DNA of 64,000 nt from Toxotes chatareus (GCA_016801885.1 CM028902.1:1426001-1490000); one strand, 5' to 3'. Counted from the stretch's first letter, positions 12,184 through 30,430 are shown. Numbers and translations are program-made. The notes: a model not told the origin generated them from the letters alone.

Positions 12184-15100
12184 CTCTGTTTCCCAACATG
12201 CTCAGCTGCTGCTCAAAGCTCTGTTCATTCCTCCACCCTCCCACGGTGTTAGATCTTCTCCTAAAAACAACCAAGGGCAGCTGTACCTTCCCCTGTCTGC
12301 TGGTCAACTGGATGTTATCGTCCCCACTTGAGTTCAGTGGTTGTAAAACTCATGAATTTGATGTGTTTCCTCTTCAGGCCCATTAATGTGACCTGGCTGT
12401 GATGCCCCCCACCCCTTCCCCAGAACAGGAGACACAATAGACTTCACTGTAATGTATACAGCTTCTCGGTATAACGATGTGATCGTGTTGGCTGTATAGT
12501 TGATATAGTCCTGCTTCAGTTCTGTGCCATGCCGTCGTGGTGGTGATTTTTTTTTTTTTATCGGGGGATTTTTTTTAAGGGGAGATCTCAGGAGCTAATT
12601 GATGTCATTCCAGTACAGGGTGGGAAATTACTCATTAGGTTAGTCTGTGGCCCCGTTCACACCTGGAAGTAAAATGCATCCTGTTGAGCTGTGTGTCGCT
12701 CATAGGTTTGGCCACAGTGGGTTTAGATTAATCTGAATCAGTCACTCTGGATTTGGCCAAACTGATACTGAAATTTTGAGGCAGATATTTGAGTTTGAGC
12801 TTGTGGGTTGTGTTTTGATGCACAAAAAATGGTGCTTCAGGTGTGGAATTGTCATATAATTGAAACATTTCATTTTGTTGATGGATGGTTGAATGAGCCA
12901 AACTTTAAAGTGAGTTCCAGTTGTGATTGTCCTTTCACAGGTAAAGCACTGGAGCCTCCACAGGTGGTTATTTGCCTCATTCCTGGTACCCTGAACCCTT
13001 AAAGTGGCTATAAACAATATTTTAAACTATAACAGTGACGACGTAAAAATGATGATATGCCAGTGCTGTGTTGAAAACTTGTGCTTCCTGCAAGTGGCTA
13101 AAAAAAATCAGCTCCTCTGGGTTTAAGGAGGGGGAGTTTAGAAACATGCCCCCTGGACTTTTCCCTCAGACAAAGACATGTTTAGGTTTGTTGGTGAAGT
13201 GTGACTTGCATGTACTAACTACACTTTTGCATTACCCCGTCCTTGTGCACAGGCATGTGGAACACGAGATGCAAACAAAAGGGGCTGTTCATCAAAACAT
13301 CACACACCATAGCATCATAGTTCAAATCTGCTCAGACTACCTGGAATTCTGTTTTTAAAGTTTGACTGTACTCACAGATTTTAAATCAAATTTGAACATG
13401 AAAGTGAAATCGAAGCACGTTTGGCCACTTCAGATGCATTTCAGAAACATTTCTGATTCCAGGGGTGAACTTAGATCAGTTTCATATAGATTCTGACACA
13501 ACCTGCAAAGACCTGACAATGAAGCACGTCACTGGCCCTCCTTTGTTTGGAGGCTTGTTTTTCTTCTTAAATAATCTGTTTTCTGGTGAAATGGTTGTGT
13601 GGATGTAGTAGCCAGTGTAGTTGTTGGGTTTAAAAAAAAAAAAAAAAAAAAGCTTGTTTCTGACCCTGTTTCTGAAACAAAGCTGCAGCTCTGAAGATCA
13701 GAGGAACGTTGGTGTGATTTATCACGTTGGATCTGTCACCACTGACTGGATTACATTACTGATTCATCTGCTTCTATCGCAAGAGGGAAACTTTGCACAT
13801 GGACACACATTTGAAATCTGACCTGCTTCTGTTGTTTGTGACCTTTTCACGCTGTTTTTTTGTGCGTTTTCCGAGGTCATACTTGATGGAAGATGAACAG
13901 CCCGACCTCTCCTCTGTGAGGAAGACTGTAGCCCCGTTTTCAGCCACAGTTTGTTTGGTGAAATCTCCCCGTTGGTGCACAGACTGTGGCTTTGTGAGTT
14001 CAAACCTCAGTGTAGGCAGTGAAGCTGGGTGATTATCAGTATTAGTGTATCAGTGCTACTGAACTGCGATTCAGGGTTTACACTACAGGAGATGACTTTG
14101 CACTACACACAGGGTCCAAATGCAAGTATTGCCTTTTATTTGAATATGGATTGACTTATTGTTTTTATTTTACTATCAGAAATGAGTCTGACAGTTACCA
14201 TGTTTACATGCTCATTAGAATAACCGATTAAGGTAATGGTTGAATTAAAGTGTTTACATGGCTCACACCATCTGAGTTCCCTGATACGCTGAGTTTACAT
14301 TTGTTTGTTTGTTGTGTAGGAACGCCACTAAAACAATACACACTTTAGTCTCAACATGAAGCTTTTTTCAACATCTTATACAAGTAGGTTTTTCTGTGTC
14401 TGCTGTTTGGTCACGTAACAAGAAAATATGTTTAACACTCCGAGACATTTGAACAGGGCCACAGCTGATGATTCATTTCAAAAAATGTCCCTCACAGGTT
14501 CAGGTGACGTCTTCAAAGGACACGTGTTACCTGATCAACAGTTCAAATCCCTAAATATTCAACTGGCAAGGGACGTAAAACAGAAAAGCAGCAAATCATC
14601 ATGTTGGAGGTTTGTTTGGGATTTCTGCTTGTGCCAACACTGGGTACAGGTTAGGACATGACAGGTTTGGATGCTGGTGCTACAGAGACAGTTCAGCCAG
14701 TACTGAGAAAACTAGAGATTTGATATCTGCCCTGTGGTTAAGATCATTTGAGGAAGGCTGTCAAGTAAAGGAAGAAAGAGAAAATGAGCTATGTAAATGT
14801 GTCTCTTGCTATTTCACGTTGATTCAGTGATTTTCTTCCACATGATCATCATCCTGCTGTTTGCGTAAAAATGACCACGGTGTCAAATGTCCAAAAATCA
14901 GAAACGTTCTCAAACAGATGAAAGTAACGACGGAGCAAAAGTCTGATTGGTCAAATGGGTTCTTCTTATTTATTAATAGAGTAATACAGTTAAGACGCGA
15001 TAATCTGAAAATAGTTGTTTAAGACGCTGGGTTCGTTGGCACCGGCTGTGAGAATTCTGCAGCTTTTTGTGAGCCGACAGAGACAAATGCTGTTTTCAGC

Positions 15101-16050
15101 CTGACGGTCAGGTAAGAAGCTCCGTCAGGTGAGGAGCTCCGCCAGGTTGTGATCTGACTGTATCTGTTTCCTGTCCTAGCTGCTCTGACTGCAGATTCGT
15201 TATAAAAGAAAAAAAAACTGATTTATATTCAGAACAGTTCCTCACGCAGCCTGTTGCCATCCTGTCACCTTTAGGGAGGATTTAGGACAGTTTGGTTTTA
15301 TGCATCAGTCTCCCTGTCATGCAACGATAACTGCAATTGCAATGTTATTACTATGAAACATGCAGCCCCAAAGTGCGTCCAACTTCAGGAGAGGCATCCC
15401 AACATAATCCAAACCAGCCGCAGAAAGCAATCCCAAAAAGTTTTAGTTCAGTTTAAGCTGAGTTTTTCCTGTAGCTGATGTGCATCCTCAGAGAAGATCG
15501 GTTGTGTAGGACAGTTTTCACAGCAGCCACAGCAGCAGCACAGTCCAGTCCTGATGTGAACGGTGTGGTGGAAGCTAAAAGTATGGTGCCTTCATTTGAA
15601 GTGGTCTCGTGACAGTACGGTGACATTTGCACACTTTGTATGACTTTAACTTCTCAGTATGTTGTAAAATGTTGAATATTTTTGGATGTTTTATTTTGGG
15701 CTAAAAGAAAAAAAAAGTATAAACATGACATTTGTGTAAAGTGGTCCTTGCTGTAATATATTTGCTAGTTATTAGTGAACAGTACCGGTGTTTGACTGAT
15801 GCAGGTGATGAGACGACGGAGGTTTCAAAGCTCGGACGAGTGCCAGCATGTTTCAGTCACAGTCATCATATCAAACTGAAGCGGTTCTCTAACTCGTTCT
15901 CTCAGGTGATTTCTCAGTGGCCCAGAATGTTCTCAATCAATATGATGTTCAGAAATGTGAAGCGATGTGTTTCTCATGTCATGTTTCTTAAGTCAGATAT
16001 AATTTGTACTGTTGAAATATTAAAGAAAAGATGTACTGAACAGATGTTTT
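12184..16050 (+). other. Long 3' tract of the phosphatase-like gene / intergenic
   Basis: No supported coding sequence. It contains a 20-base A run near 13631-13651 and a candidate poly(A) signal ATTAAA at 16019-16024, followed by a GT-rich stretch. If that signal is used, the 3' UTR would be about 3.8 kb; this is inference. Around 14195-14300 there is a TGTTTACATG-type motif repeat typical of dispersed fish elements. Confidence 0.35.
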
Positions 16051-16721
16051 GGTTTTAACTGACCAGGTGAGTTGAACAGTTCACAGCGAGGAAAATTCGC
16101 ATTTAAAATACGACCTGGTCACAAAGTGTGTGAAAGCCCGTAAACACATCCAGTGTGTTTCCAGGTGTTTGCCATCACCAGGTGATACCACGGCCACAAT
16201 CACTGATATCGATAATGTGTTATCATGTCCAGGAGACAAGTATGTCATGATTCACGAGGTCAATTCTGTAGCACAAAGAATTAGTGTTCATGTGCTCGGG
16301 ACGTGAGGTAACATGACGGATCTGTGTTTATAATCCTACTGACACGAGTATCACTACTTAAAACAAGACTTATTGGTTGTTTGAAGACAGCTGCTCCTCA
16401 TCTCTGCTGGACGGTGGAGGCCTCATTTGCTGCTTCCAGCAAAAGTAAACTCTTTTAATGGACCAGTTTACATCCACATGAATGTCTCCTCTGTTGCCTC
16501 AGGGCCTTTACTTTGTGACGTTGAAGGTAGCTTTAAGGACCTGACAGTTGGATCAGTCCTGTATCAGCTGCCACAGCAAATTCCTGGTATAAGCACCAGC
16601 CACTCATCAGATTCTCTGGCTGAATAAAATCATTCTGACGTCCCGTGGTGAGATGTAGTAGTCGTGGTTTAAGACTCGCTCACTTCTCGTCAGTTCGTTC
16701 GTGTTTGTGGCTTCACATTAG

Positions 16722-17140
16722 GGGTGTGCGATATGACGATATTAGATCGTGAAGGATTAGAAAGTGTTGACGATCTGCCAGAGGAGAGATATCGTATTAT
16801 CGTCTATAGGGCATATGACTGCGGTCAAGCTAGCCGTCTCTCCTTTTTGCGAAGTCAAGCCAGACGCTCCAACATTTCAAGCTCCCGTGTTACAGACTTT
16901 ACAGTAAATAGACTGATGTGGTTGAGAAAGTCAGCGCTCGGATGCTACAGTGTGGACCAACTTCCGATTTTCAAAATAAAAATGTGGGTTATTGAAAGGC
17001 AATGAAGAGACGTGTCAGTGTGATCCTGTGCTGATTTTGAATCATTATGTCACATGACCTAGAGGCTACTGAAAAAATTGATTATATATATCAAAAACTG
17101 ATGATCAGGAGTGTTAAAAAGTAATAAAAAGAGGTGTACC
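16722..17140. mobile_element. hAT-type element fragment, left end
   Basis: It begins AGGGGTGTGCGATATGACG, the same terminal motif that is found inverted at 23156. It continues into a subterminal segment (about 17010-17130, with GATCCTGTGCTGATTTTGA and a TCACATGACC word) that is repeated at 22348 and 22501. The copia-like sequence starts just after this segment, so this copy may have been the insertion site. No transposase reading frame survives here. Confidence 0.55.
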
Positions 17141-17149
17141 TGGAGATGA

Positions 17150-18060
17150 CACTGAGAATACTATGAGGCGGAAAGAAAGAAACCAACCAACTCAAAGCAA
17201 TGCTAACTGAAAAGTTCAAAATGGAAGATCTGGGAAGACTGAAGCACTTTCTGGGAATAGACTGAGCAAAAAGAAGGTCAGGTTGTTATGTCACAGAAAA
17301 GATATGTGAACAAAATACTGGAAAGATTTGAAATGGAAGGCTGCAGGTCCAGAGAGACCCCGTGTGAGCTGAAACTGGACTATACAGAACATGCTGGAAA
17401 AATGACAAACCCAAGAAAGTATAGCAAGGCAGTGGGAAGTCAGATATATTTATCCACATGCACTAGGCCAGACATAAGTTTTGTGGTCAGTAAACTCTCT
17501 CAGCACTTTGAATACCAACTGAAGAACTCTGTAAAACATGTGTTCAGGTACCTTAAAAGTACAGCAGAACAGGGTTTATGCTTCAAAAGAAATGACATGA
17601 GTAAACTAGGCTTGAGAGTCTACAGTGATGCAGACTGGGCATCAGAGAGAACAGACAGGCGTAGTATCTCAGGTTATTGTGTCAGTCTAAGTGAAGGAAG
17701 CTCTCTGATCTCATGGCATCAGCTATACAGGAATGTATATATCTGGAACAGCTACTCAAGGGAATGGACAAACATGAGTATGCACAAACAAAAGTGTACG
17801 AGGACAACCAGGATACCATAGCACTTGCCAAAAACCCTGTAAATAGGCAAAGGTGCAAACACATAGACATCAAGTACCACTTCATAAGGGAGATTGTAAA
17901 CAGTGGTAGGGTACTTCTAGAGTATTTTCCTACTGAGCAAATGCTTGCTGACGTGATGACAAAGCCGGCCACTAAAGTAAAACTAAGAAGGTTTGCTCAG
18001 GATGTTTGGCACATAAAAGTGTTAAAAATGTTGTGTTTGTTGTATAGACCTACATAAAGG
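17150..18060 (+). mobile_element. Ty1/copia retrotransposon remnant (RT end plus RNase H)
   Basis: Translated pieces match the copia Pol C-terminus: an RT tail near 17210-17265 (LGRLKHFLGID followed by a stop), then 17288-17716 with YLSTCTRPDIS and an RNase H start (VYSDADWA, SISGY). After a frame change near 17715, the region 17713-18055 carries EDNQDTIALAKNP, HIDIKYHFIRE and MTKP. At least one stop and one frameshift break it. Gag, protease, integrase and the 5' LTR are absent from the surroundings, so this is a truncated, inactive copy. Confidence 0.88.
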
Positions 18061-18074
18061 TCAAACGAGGAAGA

Positions 18075-18386
18075 TGTGTTTTTGTTATGTTGTCAGATAT
18101 CTCAACAAGTTAAAAGCTGGTTATGTTTTGCTCTTTTATTGGGTTGATAGAGACGAAGACTCAGTGTGTCTACGTGTCCATCTACATGCACCCACTCTTA
18201 CCCACTGGGTTTCCTGTGCATGAGCACTGGGATGATTCATTTGCCCAGATATCTAAGTGTATATGTGTGTATTTGTCTGTGGCTCTCTGCCTGTTTATTC
18301 AAATCGCTGGCCAAGACATTATTAAATAAGGAAAACAAACACTCTCTCTCATCTTCTGTTCTGAACTCATATCACTGGAAACTACA
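18075..18386 (+). mobile_element. Candidate 3' LTR of the copia remnant
   Basis: A purine-rich tract (AACGAGGAAGATG) directly precedes a sequence that starts TG and may end CA near 18386. It contains an ATTAAATAAGGAAAACAAA poly(A)-like region near 18320. Position after RNase H and the polypurine tract fit a 3' LTR. There is no second LTR in the window to confirm its edges. Confidence 0.35.
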
Positions 18387-18389
18387 GGC

Positions 18390-20215
18390 ACCTTTTTTTT
18401 TTCTTGTTTTGTTTAATTTTTTTTTTTTTTTCAATTTTCTTCACACCAGAGACCATTATAACTGTTTTCACACAGCAGAGTAGAGAGAACTTTCACAGTC
18501 GCATACCAGCCAGGTGACGGAGGGTTTCACATCCGAGAAGGTGACTTGGAAACAAGGTGAGCCCATGAGCTGAGCTTGTGCGATATCAGGATGAACGTCT
18601 TCCATCCCTTTTCATTATTATTCATGACTGAGCACAGGCCCAGAGTTGATATTAGCCTTATCTTCTTAGAGAGAGCAACATGGATCCACGTAGGTTCATT
18701 TCTATGTGAGTTTTACAGCCTCCCCAGAAGTGAATCTGAATTAGGTAGGACAGAATTAAATTTGTGAGCCACAATGCTAACAGTTTTGTTAGTAATGAAC
18801 TGGAATTCATGCAATACATTTGAACCATATGGCCATAAATTATCAGAGAACTCGACAGGACAGAAAGGAGAAAAATCTCTAGCAGGAGCACTGCAGACTC
18901 TCATTCCAAAACACAAAATCATGCCTTGACCAGAAGTTCATTAAAACATGCAGGTCCTGGATGTCTAACAGTTTCAATCAGTTGTACACACACAAATCCC
19001 CCCCTCCCAAAAGAAGCTAAAAGGTATAAACAGCAACTGAAATGAGATCAAAAGCTTCATTCAGGACTGTAAATCTGGATGGCTACATTGATACAGAAGA
19101 TGCTGTGTACTACATATACTATGAGTGAGTTAGTTAAAAGTCACACCTCCTTCGTGTGCAAATGCTGTTTGTCACAGTTTGTCACATCTTCTACAGATTT
19201 GCAGCAGAAACAAAGATAAACAGATCTTATTGTTACTCACTGCTAAACCAAATTTCCATTTTATATGAATTTTTCTGTCTTAAAGTTTGGGTGTGTCTTG
19301 GCAGTGAACTTCACTCCATGTAGGTTACACCTAATAGAGAGACATACGTAGGTAGGAGCAGAAGCAGAGACCCATCCATCTACCGATCTATTTATCGATC
19401 AGAATGAAACTAGTTGCTCCCCGTTCGTCTGTTAAACATCTATGAACCCGTCCATCTGCCAGGTGCCTGCTGTACCTCGTTCTTAAGCTCCTGCGTGAGG
19501 CTCTCAGCCTGGTCCAGGGGAAACCCAGAGACAAGCTCTGTGGTCAGGACGTGTCTGTATAACTATAGATGTGTAGATATGAATCTATCTTTGTTTATGT
19601 AATTTGAGTGTAACATGTCTCTTGAATGGAGTAAAGCCTGAATTACAGATAGTTCTTGAAAACAGGTAGGAAGTCGATCAACCAATGAAATGGAAAGAAA
19701 AACGCGTGTGAATGTGACATGTATTTACACTTAGACATTTGCTACATAATACCTGAATTTCTTTGCACACTGGGCTTCTCTAATTTAGTCGCACTCCAGT
19801 GCTAGCTCTGTTTTCATTACATCTATCAGATGCTCTGGAAACATATTCAGCACCGTCATCAGATTGTTGACATCACTGTTGATACTCTGAGCCACACCGG
19901 GGTACTGGTGAAACACAGGGGGAAAACAATGTAATTTTAAAATTGGGGGAAATAACAAAGACCATCTTAGGTGTCATCAACATCCGGTTCAGGTTCAGGT
20001 TGACGCTATTTTATTTGTACCTGTAGGTAGATTTGTTTTGCAGTCAGTTTTGACACATATACACAGAACACAAAACACAAAGAAATTTAACACAAAACCA
20101 TCACACATTTCTGTGGTGTTTTCTTTAATAATCTCACTTTCAAATACTGTAAATCATCATCACATGTAATCCAATAACTATGTTTTAAACTGTATCTTTA
20201 TACTATATTGTAATT
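18390..20215. other. Intergenic, nothing recognised
   Basis: AT-rich sequence with T runs near 18392-18430. No exon, RNA gene or defined repeat boundary could be supported. Confidence 0.4.
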
Positions 20216-20224
20216 CACAGCGAC

Positions 20225-20580
20225 TGTAGTCACAGCGACTGTGACCTTTGACCTCTCACCTCCAAAATCTACTCAGTTCATCTTTGAGTGACAGTGAACA
20301 TTTGTGCAAACTTTAAAGAACATCCTTCAAAGTATTCTTCAGATATCACATTTGCCAGGATTAAATTAAATGTACGATCACAGCGAATGTGACCTTTGGC
20401 CTCTGACCTCCAAAATCTACTCAGTTCATCCTTGAGGTACAGTTGACATTTGTGCAAAGTTTGAAAGCCATCCCTCAAACGGTTCTTACAATATCACATC
20501 ACCATGCAAAACATAAATATGGTCATAGTGACCTTGCCCTTTGACCTTTGACCTCCAAACTCCTTTCAGGTATGCCCAAG
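20225..20580. repeat. Tandem diverged repeat, three units
   Basis: Units share GTGACCTTTGACCTC, CCAAAATCTACTCAGTTCATC, CATTTGTGCAAA and ATATCACAT. The GTGACCTTT word is at 20241 and 20399, and a third, more diverged unit begins at about 20528, giving a spacing of about 130-158 bases. This word set is common in dispersed fish repeats. Confidence 0.75.
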
Positions 20581-20617
20581 TTTGACAGAGAGACCTCAAA
20601 GTCACACAGAAGACATC

Positions 20618-20745
20618 CGTGACATCATCATCATCCATGATGTTACTATAGGGACATCATGTTAGGGGACATCAAAGCTCAACACTATATAGTGACATCA
20701 TTATACATGATGACATCATATACAGTGATGACATAACATATAAAG
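20618..20745 (+). promoter_or_regulatory. TATA box with a cluster of CRE-like TGACATCA sites
   Basis: TGACATCA occurs at 20620-20627, 20693-20700 and 20711-20718, with TGACATAA at 20729-20736. Each differs from the CREB/CREM site TGACGTCA at one position, as expected from CpG decay or a variant site. A TATA box (TATAAAG, 20739-20745) follows directly. It lies about 220 bases upstream of the coiled-coil ORF. Confidence 0.45.
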
Positions 20746-20853
20746 GCTGCAGCTCTTCAGACAGCTATCTTTTCCTGTGACACAAAACTGTGAAGAAGTG
20801 AGCAATTGTGAGCGGATAACACAGAGACACCAGACAAGATCAAGACAGCCCGT

Positions 20854-20945
20854 TACTTCAAGCAAGAAGACAAGCAAAAGGACAACTTGCTACTTCAAGC
20901 AAGAAGACAGGCAAAAGGACAATCTGCTACTTAAAGCAAGACGAT
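20854..20945 (+). repeat. 37-bp tandem repeat in the leader of the coiled-coil ORF
   Basis: TACTTCAAGCAAGAAGACA recurs at 20854 and 20891 (period 37), followed by a partial third unit beginning CTACTTAAAGCAAGACGA near 20927. It lies between the TATA box and the ATG at 20962. Confidence 0.75.
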
Positions 20946-20961
20946 CTTACCACCTACAAAG

Positions 20962-21832
20962 ATGTCAAGTTCTACCTTCACGTCCAACAACAGGAGGACC
21001 CCAAGACAGGGCAGAGTCAGGAATAAAATTTTTGCGCTTCAAGAGGAAATTAAGAAGCTCAATAACATGTTGGAAAGGGAAATGGCCAACCTTCAACGAG
21101 AGAAACAATGGAGAATCCAACTCTGGCAAGAGTTGGATGAAACCAGGAAAGAACTGGATAACCAGAAAGCCCTGAAAGAACTTCATATGAACAGGGCAAA
21201 AGAAGCAAGAAAAGAACTAAACAAGCAGCAAAAGCACAGATGGACAAGACCGGCTCAAGCTATGAGCAAGGACAATTTTGCGGCTGAGCTTGCGGCAGAG
21301 AAGGAGAAAAACAAGGCTCTCCAAAACGAACTGGGGAGTCTGAGACATTCTTACCAAGAGCTCAGCCGAAATTATAAAAGTGATATGCTTAAAGCCAAGG
21401 AGCACGCTGACAATCTGCAGCATGAGCTTAAGAAACAAACTGAGTTTCATGCACAGAAGGAGTCACAGAGCCTGCACTTAGCACAAGAACTGAAAGCTGA
21501 GAATAACCGCCTTCATGCAAAACATGGACAATGAGATCAAGAAGGCCCAAAAAGCTGCTGTGGAGCAGGAAAGGATTTTTCAGGGAGAGCTGGAGGACAT
21601 GACAGCTCAGTTTGCAACCAAGCTCTCCCTCAACAAGACAGAGAACAATAGACTTTCCTGCCAAATGAATACCGGGCATGAGAAGCCCACAGCCGAGCTC
21701 AAGACCTGCCCTGTCCCTGATGCCCAGCCCATGGATATTGACATGCCTGATGAGAACATCGCCCAGACAGCAAAGAAGAAAGTCTGGATAAGACCCCCAA
21801 CCTTTGTGTGGGGTTCATCAGCATGGAACTGA
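20962..21832 (+). CDS. Intronless coiled-coil protein, broken by a +1 frameshift
   Basis: ATG 20962 opens a 190-codon frame almost wholly of heptad-like, Lys/Glu/Gln/Leu-rich sequence (for example FALQEEIKKLNNMLE and ELAAEKEKNKALQNELGSL), a long coiled coil with a basic, Ser/Arg-rich first 20 residues. It ends at a TGA near 21533. A second frame overlaps from 21515 (MQNMDNEIKKAQK) and continues the same coiled-coil character for about 60 residues. It then gives a Pro/Asp-rich tail ending in RPPTFVWGSSAWN. The frames differ by +1, so one extra base near 21508-21515 most simply explains the break. There is no intron. The family is not recognised; it could be a multicopy fish gene, a retrogene or part of a mobile element. 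Confidence 0.55.
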
Positions 21833-21882
21833 AAACTGCCCCCCCTCCCCAAAACCCCACACCCTCCACCCCCCACCCCCTA

Positions 21883-22081
21883 GGTGGTAGTTGACAACAG
21901 ACAACTGACAACTACCACCCATCAACACCCCCCTGCCCACACCCCAGCCCCCCCCCCCCCCTAGGTGGTAGTTGACAACAGACAACTGACAACTACCACC
22001 CATCAACACCCCCTGCCCACACCCCAGCCCCCCCCCACCCCCTGGGTGGTAGTTGACAACAGACAACTGACAACTACCACC
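21883..22081. repeat. 81-bp tandem repeat with a perfect hairpin, three units
   Basis: Each unit contains GGTGGTAGTTG ... CAACTACCACC, an 11-bp perfect inverted repeat with a 15-base loop, at 21883-21919, 21964-22000 and 22045-22081. The spacing is exactly 81 bases both times. Hairpins are separated by C-rich spacers (CCCACACCCCAGCCCCCC). Confidence 0.92.
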
Positions 22082-22205
22082 CAGCAACACCCCCCTGCCC
22101 ACACCTACACCTCTTTGGCCCCAGGTTCGTGATATGAGGGGATTAGTCATTCATTTACGACCTCTACGCTGTGTCCCATACCAGGGTTCATCAGCACATT
22201 TAGTA

Positions 22206-23156
22206 AGGGGCTCTCCAGGGCTGGACTGGGACAAGAAAACGGCCCTGGCATTTTTGGCTTACACCGACCCCTCATAATTAGCGGTGCACAACGGACTGTA
22301 CTGTAATGAGGCTGTAGTGTAAGTATGTAAAAATGGAATCAAAATAGCCAGTGTAGTGCTATGATCCTGCACTGATTTTGAGTCATTAGGTCACATGACC
22401 AGGAAGCTATTGAGCTAAAATACTAATATTTACATTAAAAAATTATTAAAAATATTAGGAATGTTAAAATGGAATAAAAAAAAAGGTGTATCTCAACCAG
22501 CCAGTGTAGTGCTATGATCCTGCACTGATTTTGAGTCATTAGGTCACATGACCAGGAAGCTATTGAGCTAAAATACTAATATTTACATTAAAAAAATATT
22601 AAAAATATTAGGAATGTTAGGAACCAATCATGGCGAAGTATGAGCAGTGCTGATTTAAAAATTTTTTTTTTACTAGCCTCACTGTTTTAGTCAAGGTGTA
22701 GTGGGTAGCCATGGCCGACAACGGAAGTGAAAGGTTGGAGTCTGGCGCTGGTTTGGGTTTTCTCCAAACAACAAAGCGCAAACAACTGTTTACAAACAAA
22801 CTTGCAAAGTTTGCACAGAGAAGGTTCGTGCAACAATTTGAAACAATTTGCTCACACATCAGCCAGTGGTAACGGCTAAAGACATTACACAGAAACAACC
22901 AACTATAACACAAGCCTTTGATAAAAGCACGTCATATGAGAGAAGTAGCAAACGGTGGAAAGAGGTGACTGACACAGTTACTTTTTACCTAGCAAAAGAT
23001 ATGATTCCTATCAAAACAGCTGAAAACTACGGTTTCAAAAGACTGCTCAAAGTAATTGAGCAGCAATTAACTTCACTGTAAAAATGAATTGATTTTACCA
23101 TTAAAAAATCATGATATGATAGTTTTGCCATATCGCCCACCTGGTGGGCCCCACCC
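22206..23156 (+). mobile_element. hAT-type element fragments with transposase N-terminus
   Basis: The right edge is an inverted AGGGGTG...GCGATATG terminus ending at about 23156. A transposase start is visible at 22711 (MADNGSERLE). After a frame change a second piece at 22848-23081 carries TITQAFDKSTSYERSSKRWKEV-type text (cut here to its key words: TITQAF, SSKRWKEV, AKDMIPIKT), the region after the BED zinc finger in ZBED-like hAT transposases. Only about 120 codons remain before the terminus, so this is an internally deleted copy. The segment at 22206-22280 (GGGCTGGACTGGGACAAGAA) resembles the start of another dispersed fish element. Confidence 0.65.
22348..22622. repeat. 153-bp tandem duplication inside the hAT fragment
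   Basis: CCAGTGTAGTGCTATGATCC begins at 22348 and again at 22501. About 120 bases after each start are nearly identical, including GGTCACATGACCAGGAAGC. A diverged third copy is at about 17010 in the other hAT fragment. Confidence 0.85.
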
Positions 23157-23576
23157 CTACTTAAACTTTAAAACGTCTGGCAGGTCATTTAAACAGCAAC
23201 TGAGTTTTGACTAAAACACAGTTTTAGTTTTGGGTGAGCACCGCTGTCTTGTTTTTTCTTGTTTATTTAAAGATTCAGGAAGGTTAAACAGGTAAATGAG
23301 CAGCGCAGGGCACCTGCTGTTCACACCTGTTACTGATTTTGCAGCAGCTTAACTTGTGATTTTCTAAATGTTTTGGGTTGGTGTTGAGAGCTGCCTTATG
23401 ATGGGAGTATTATACGTAGTTGACACAATTTCTTTGAGATTTCTCAGCACAATAGGAGGCTCCAGTCACCTTCTATTTAACACAACACACCTTTTCCTTC
23501 CTACTAAGGTTTGTGTGCTTTTTGTTTCATTACTGTTTGATGAAGAGTGTATCAAGGTGTAAATATCCTTTTACAG

Positions 23577-30136
<6,560 letters not shown>

Positions 30137-30430
30137 ATAGAAACCTGTCCTTGTTTATGCTCACTGTGCTTTTAGATCTACGACTGTGTTGCAGCTGGTC
30201 CCTTTCTCGCTGTATTAATGAGGGAGGTGGTGTTAGATGCTGTTCCATGAACTTATTGGACAATGGCCATGGTACCTACTAATCCCCAGTCCCTCTCTAT
30301 ATCTAAAGGAGATGCCCAGCCTCCCCTCCTGACACAGGAACAACTCCCCTGCTTAACTATCTTTACTGCTGGCAACACTAAAAGTTGCGAGCAGCACCCT
30401 CCCGCCACAGTGCCACAGTCACAGATAAAA

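Noticed and set aside
15732..16058. 108-codon frame after the phosphatase-like gene
   Set aside because: AT-rich, no domain, and it ends over a candidate poly(A) signal; more likely 3' UTR.
21818..22150. 110-codon Gly-rich minus-strand frame
   Set aside because: It only translates the 81-bp hairpin repeat and C-rich spacers.
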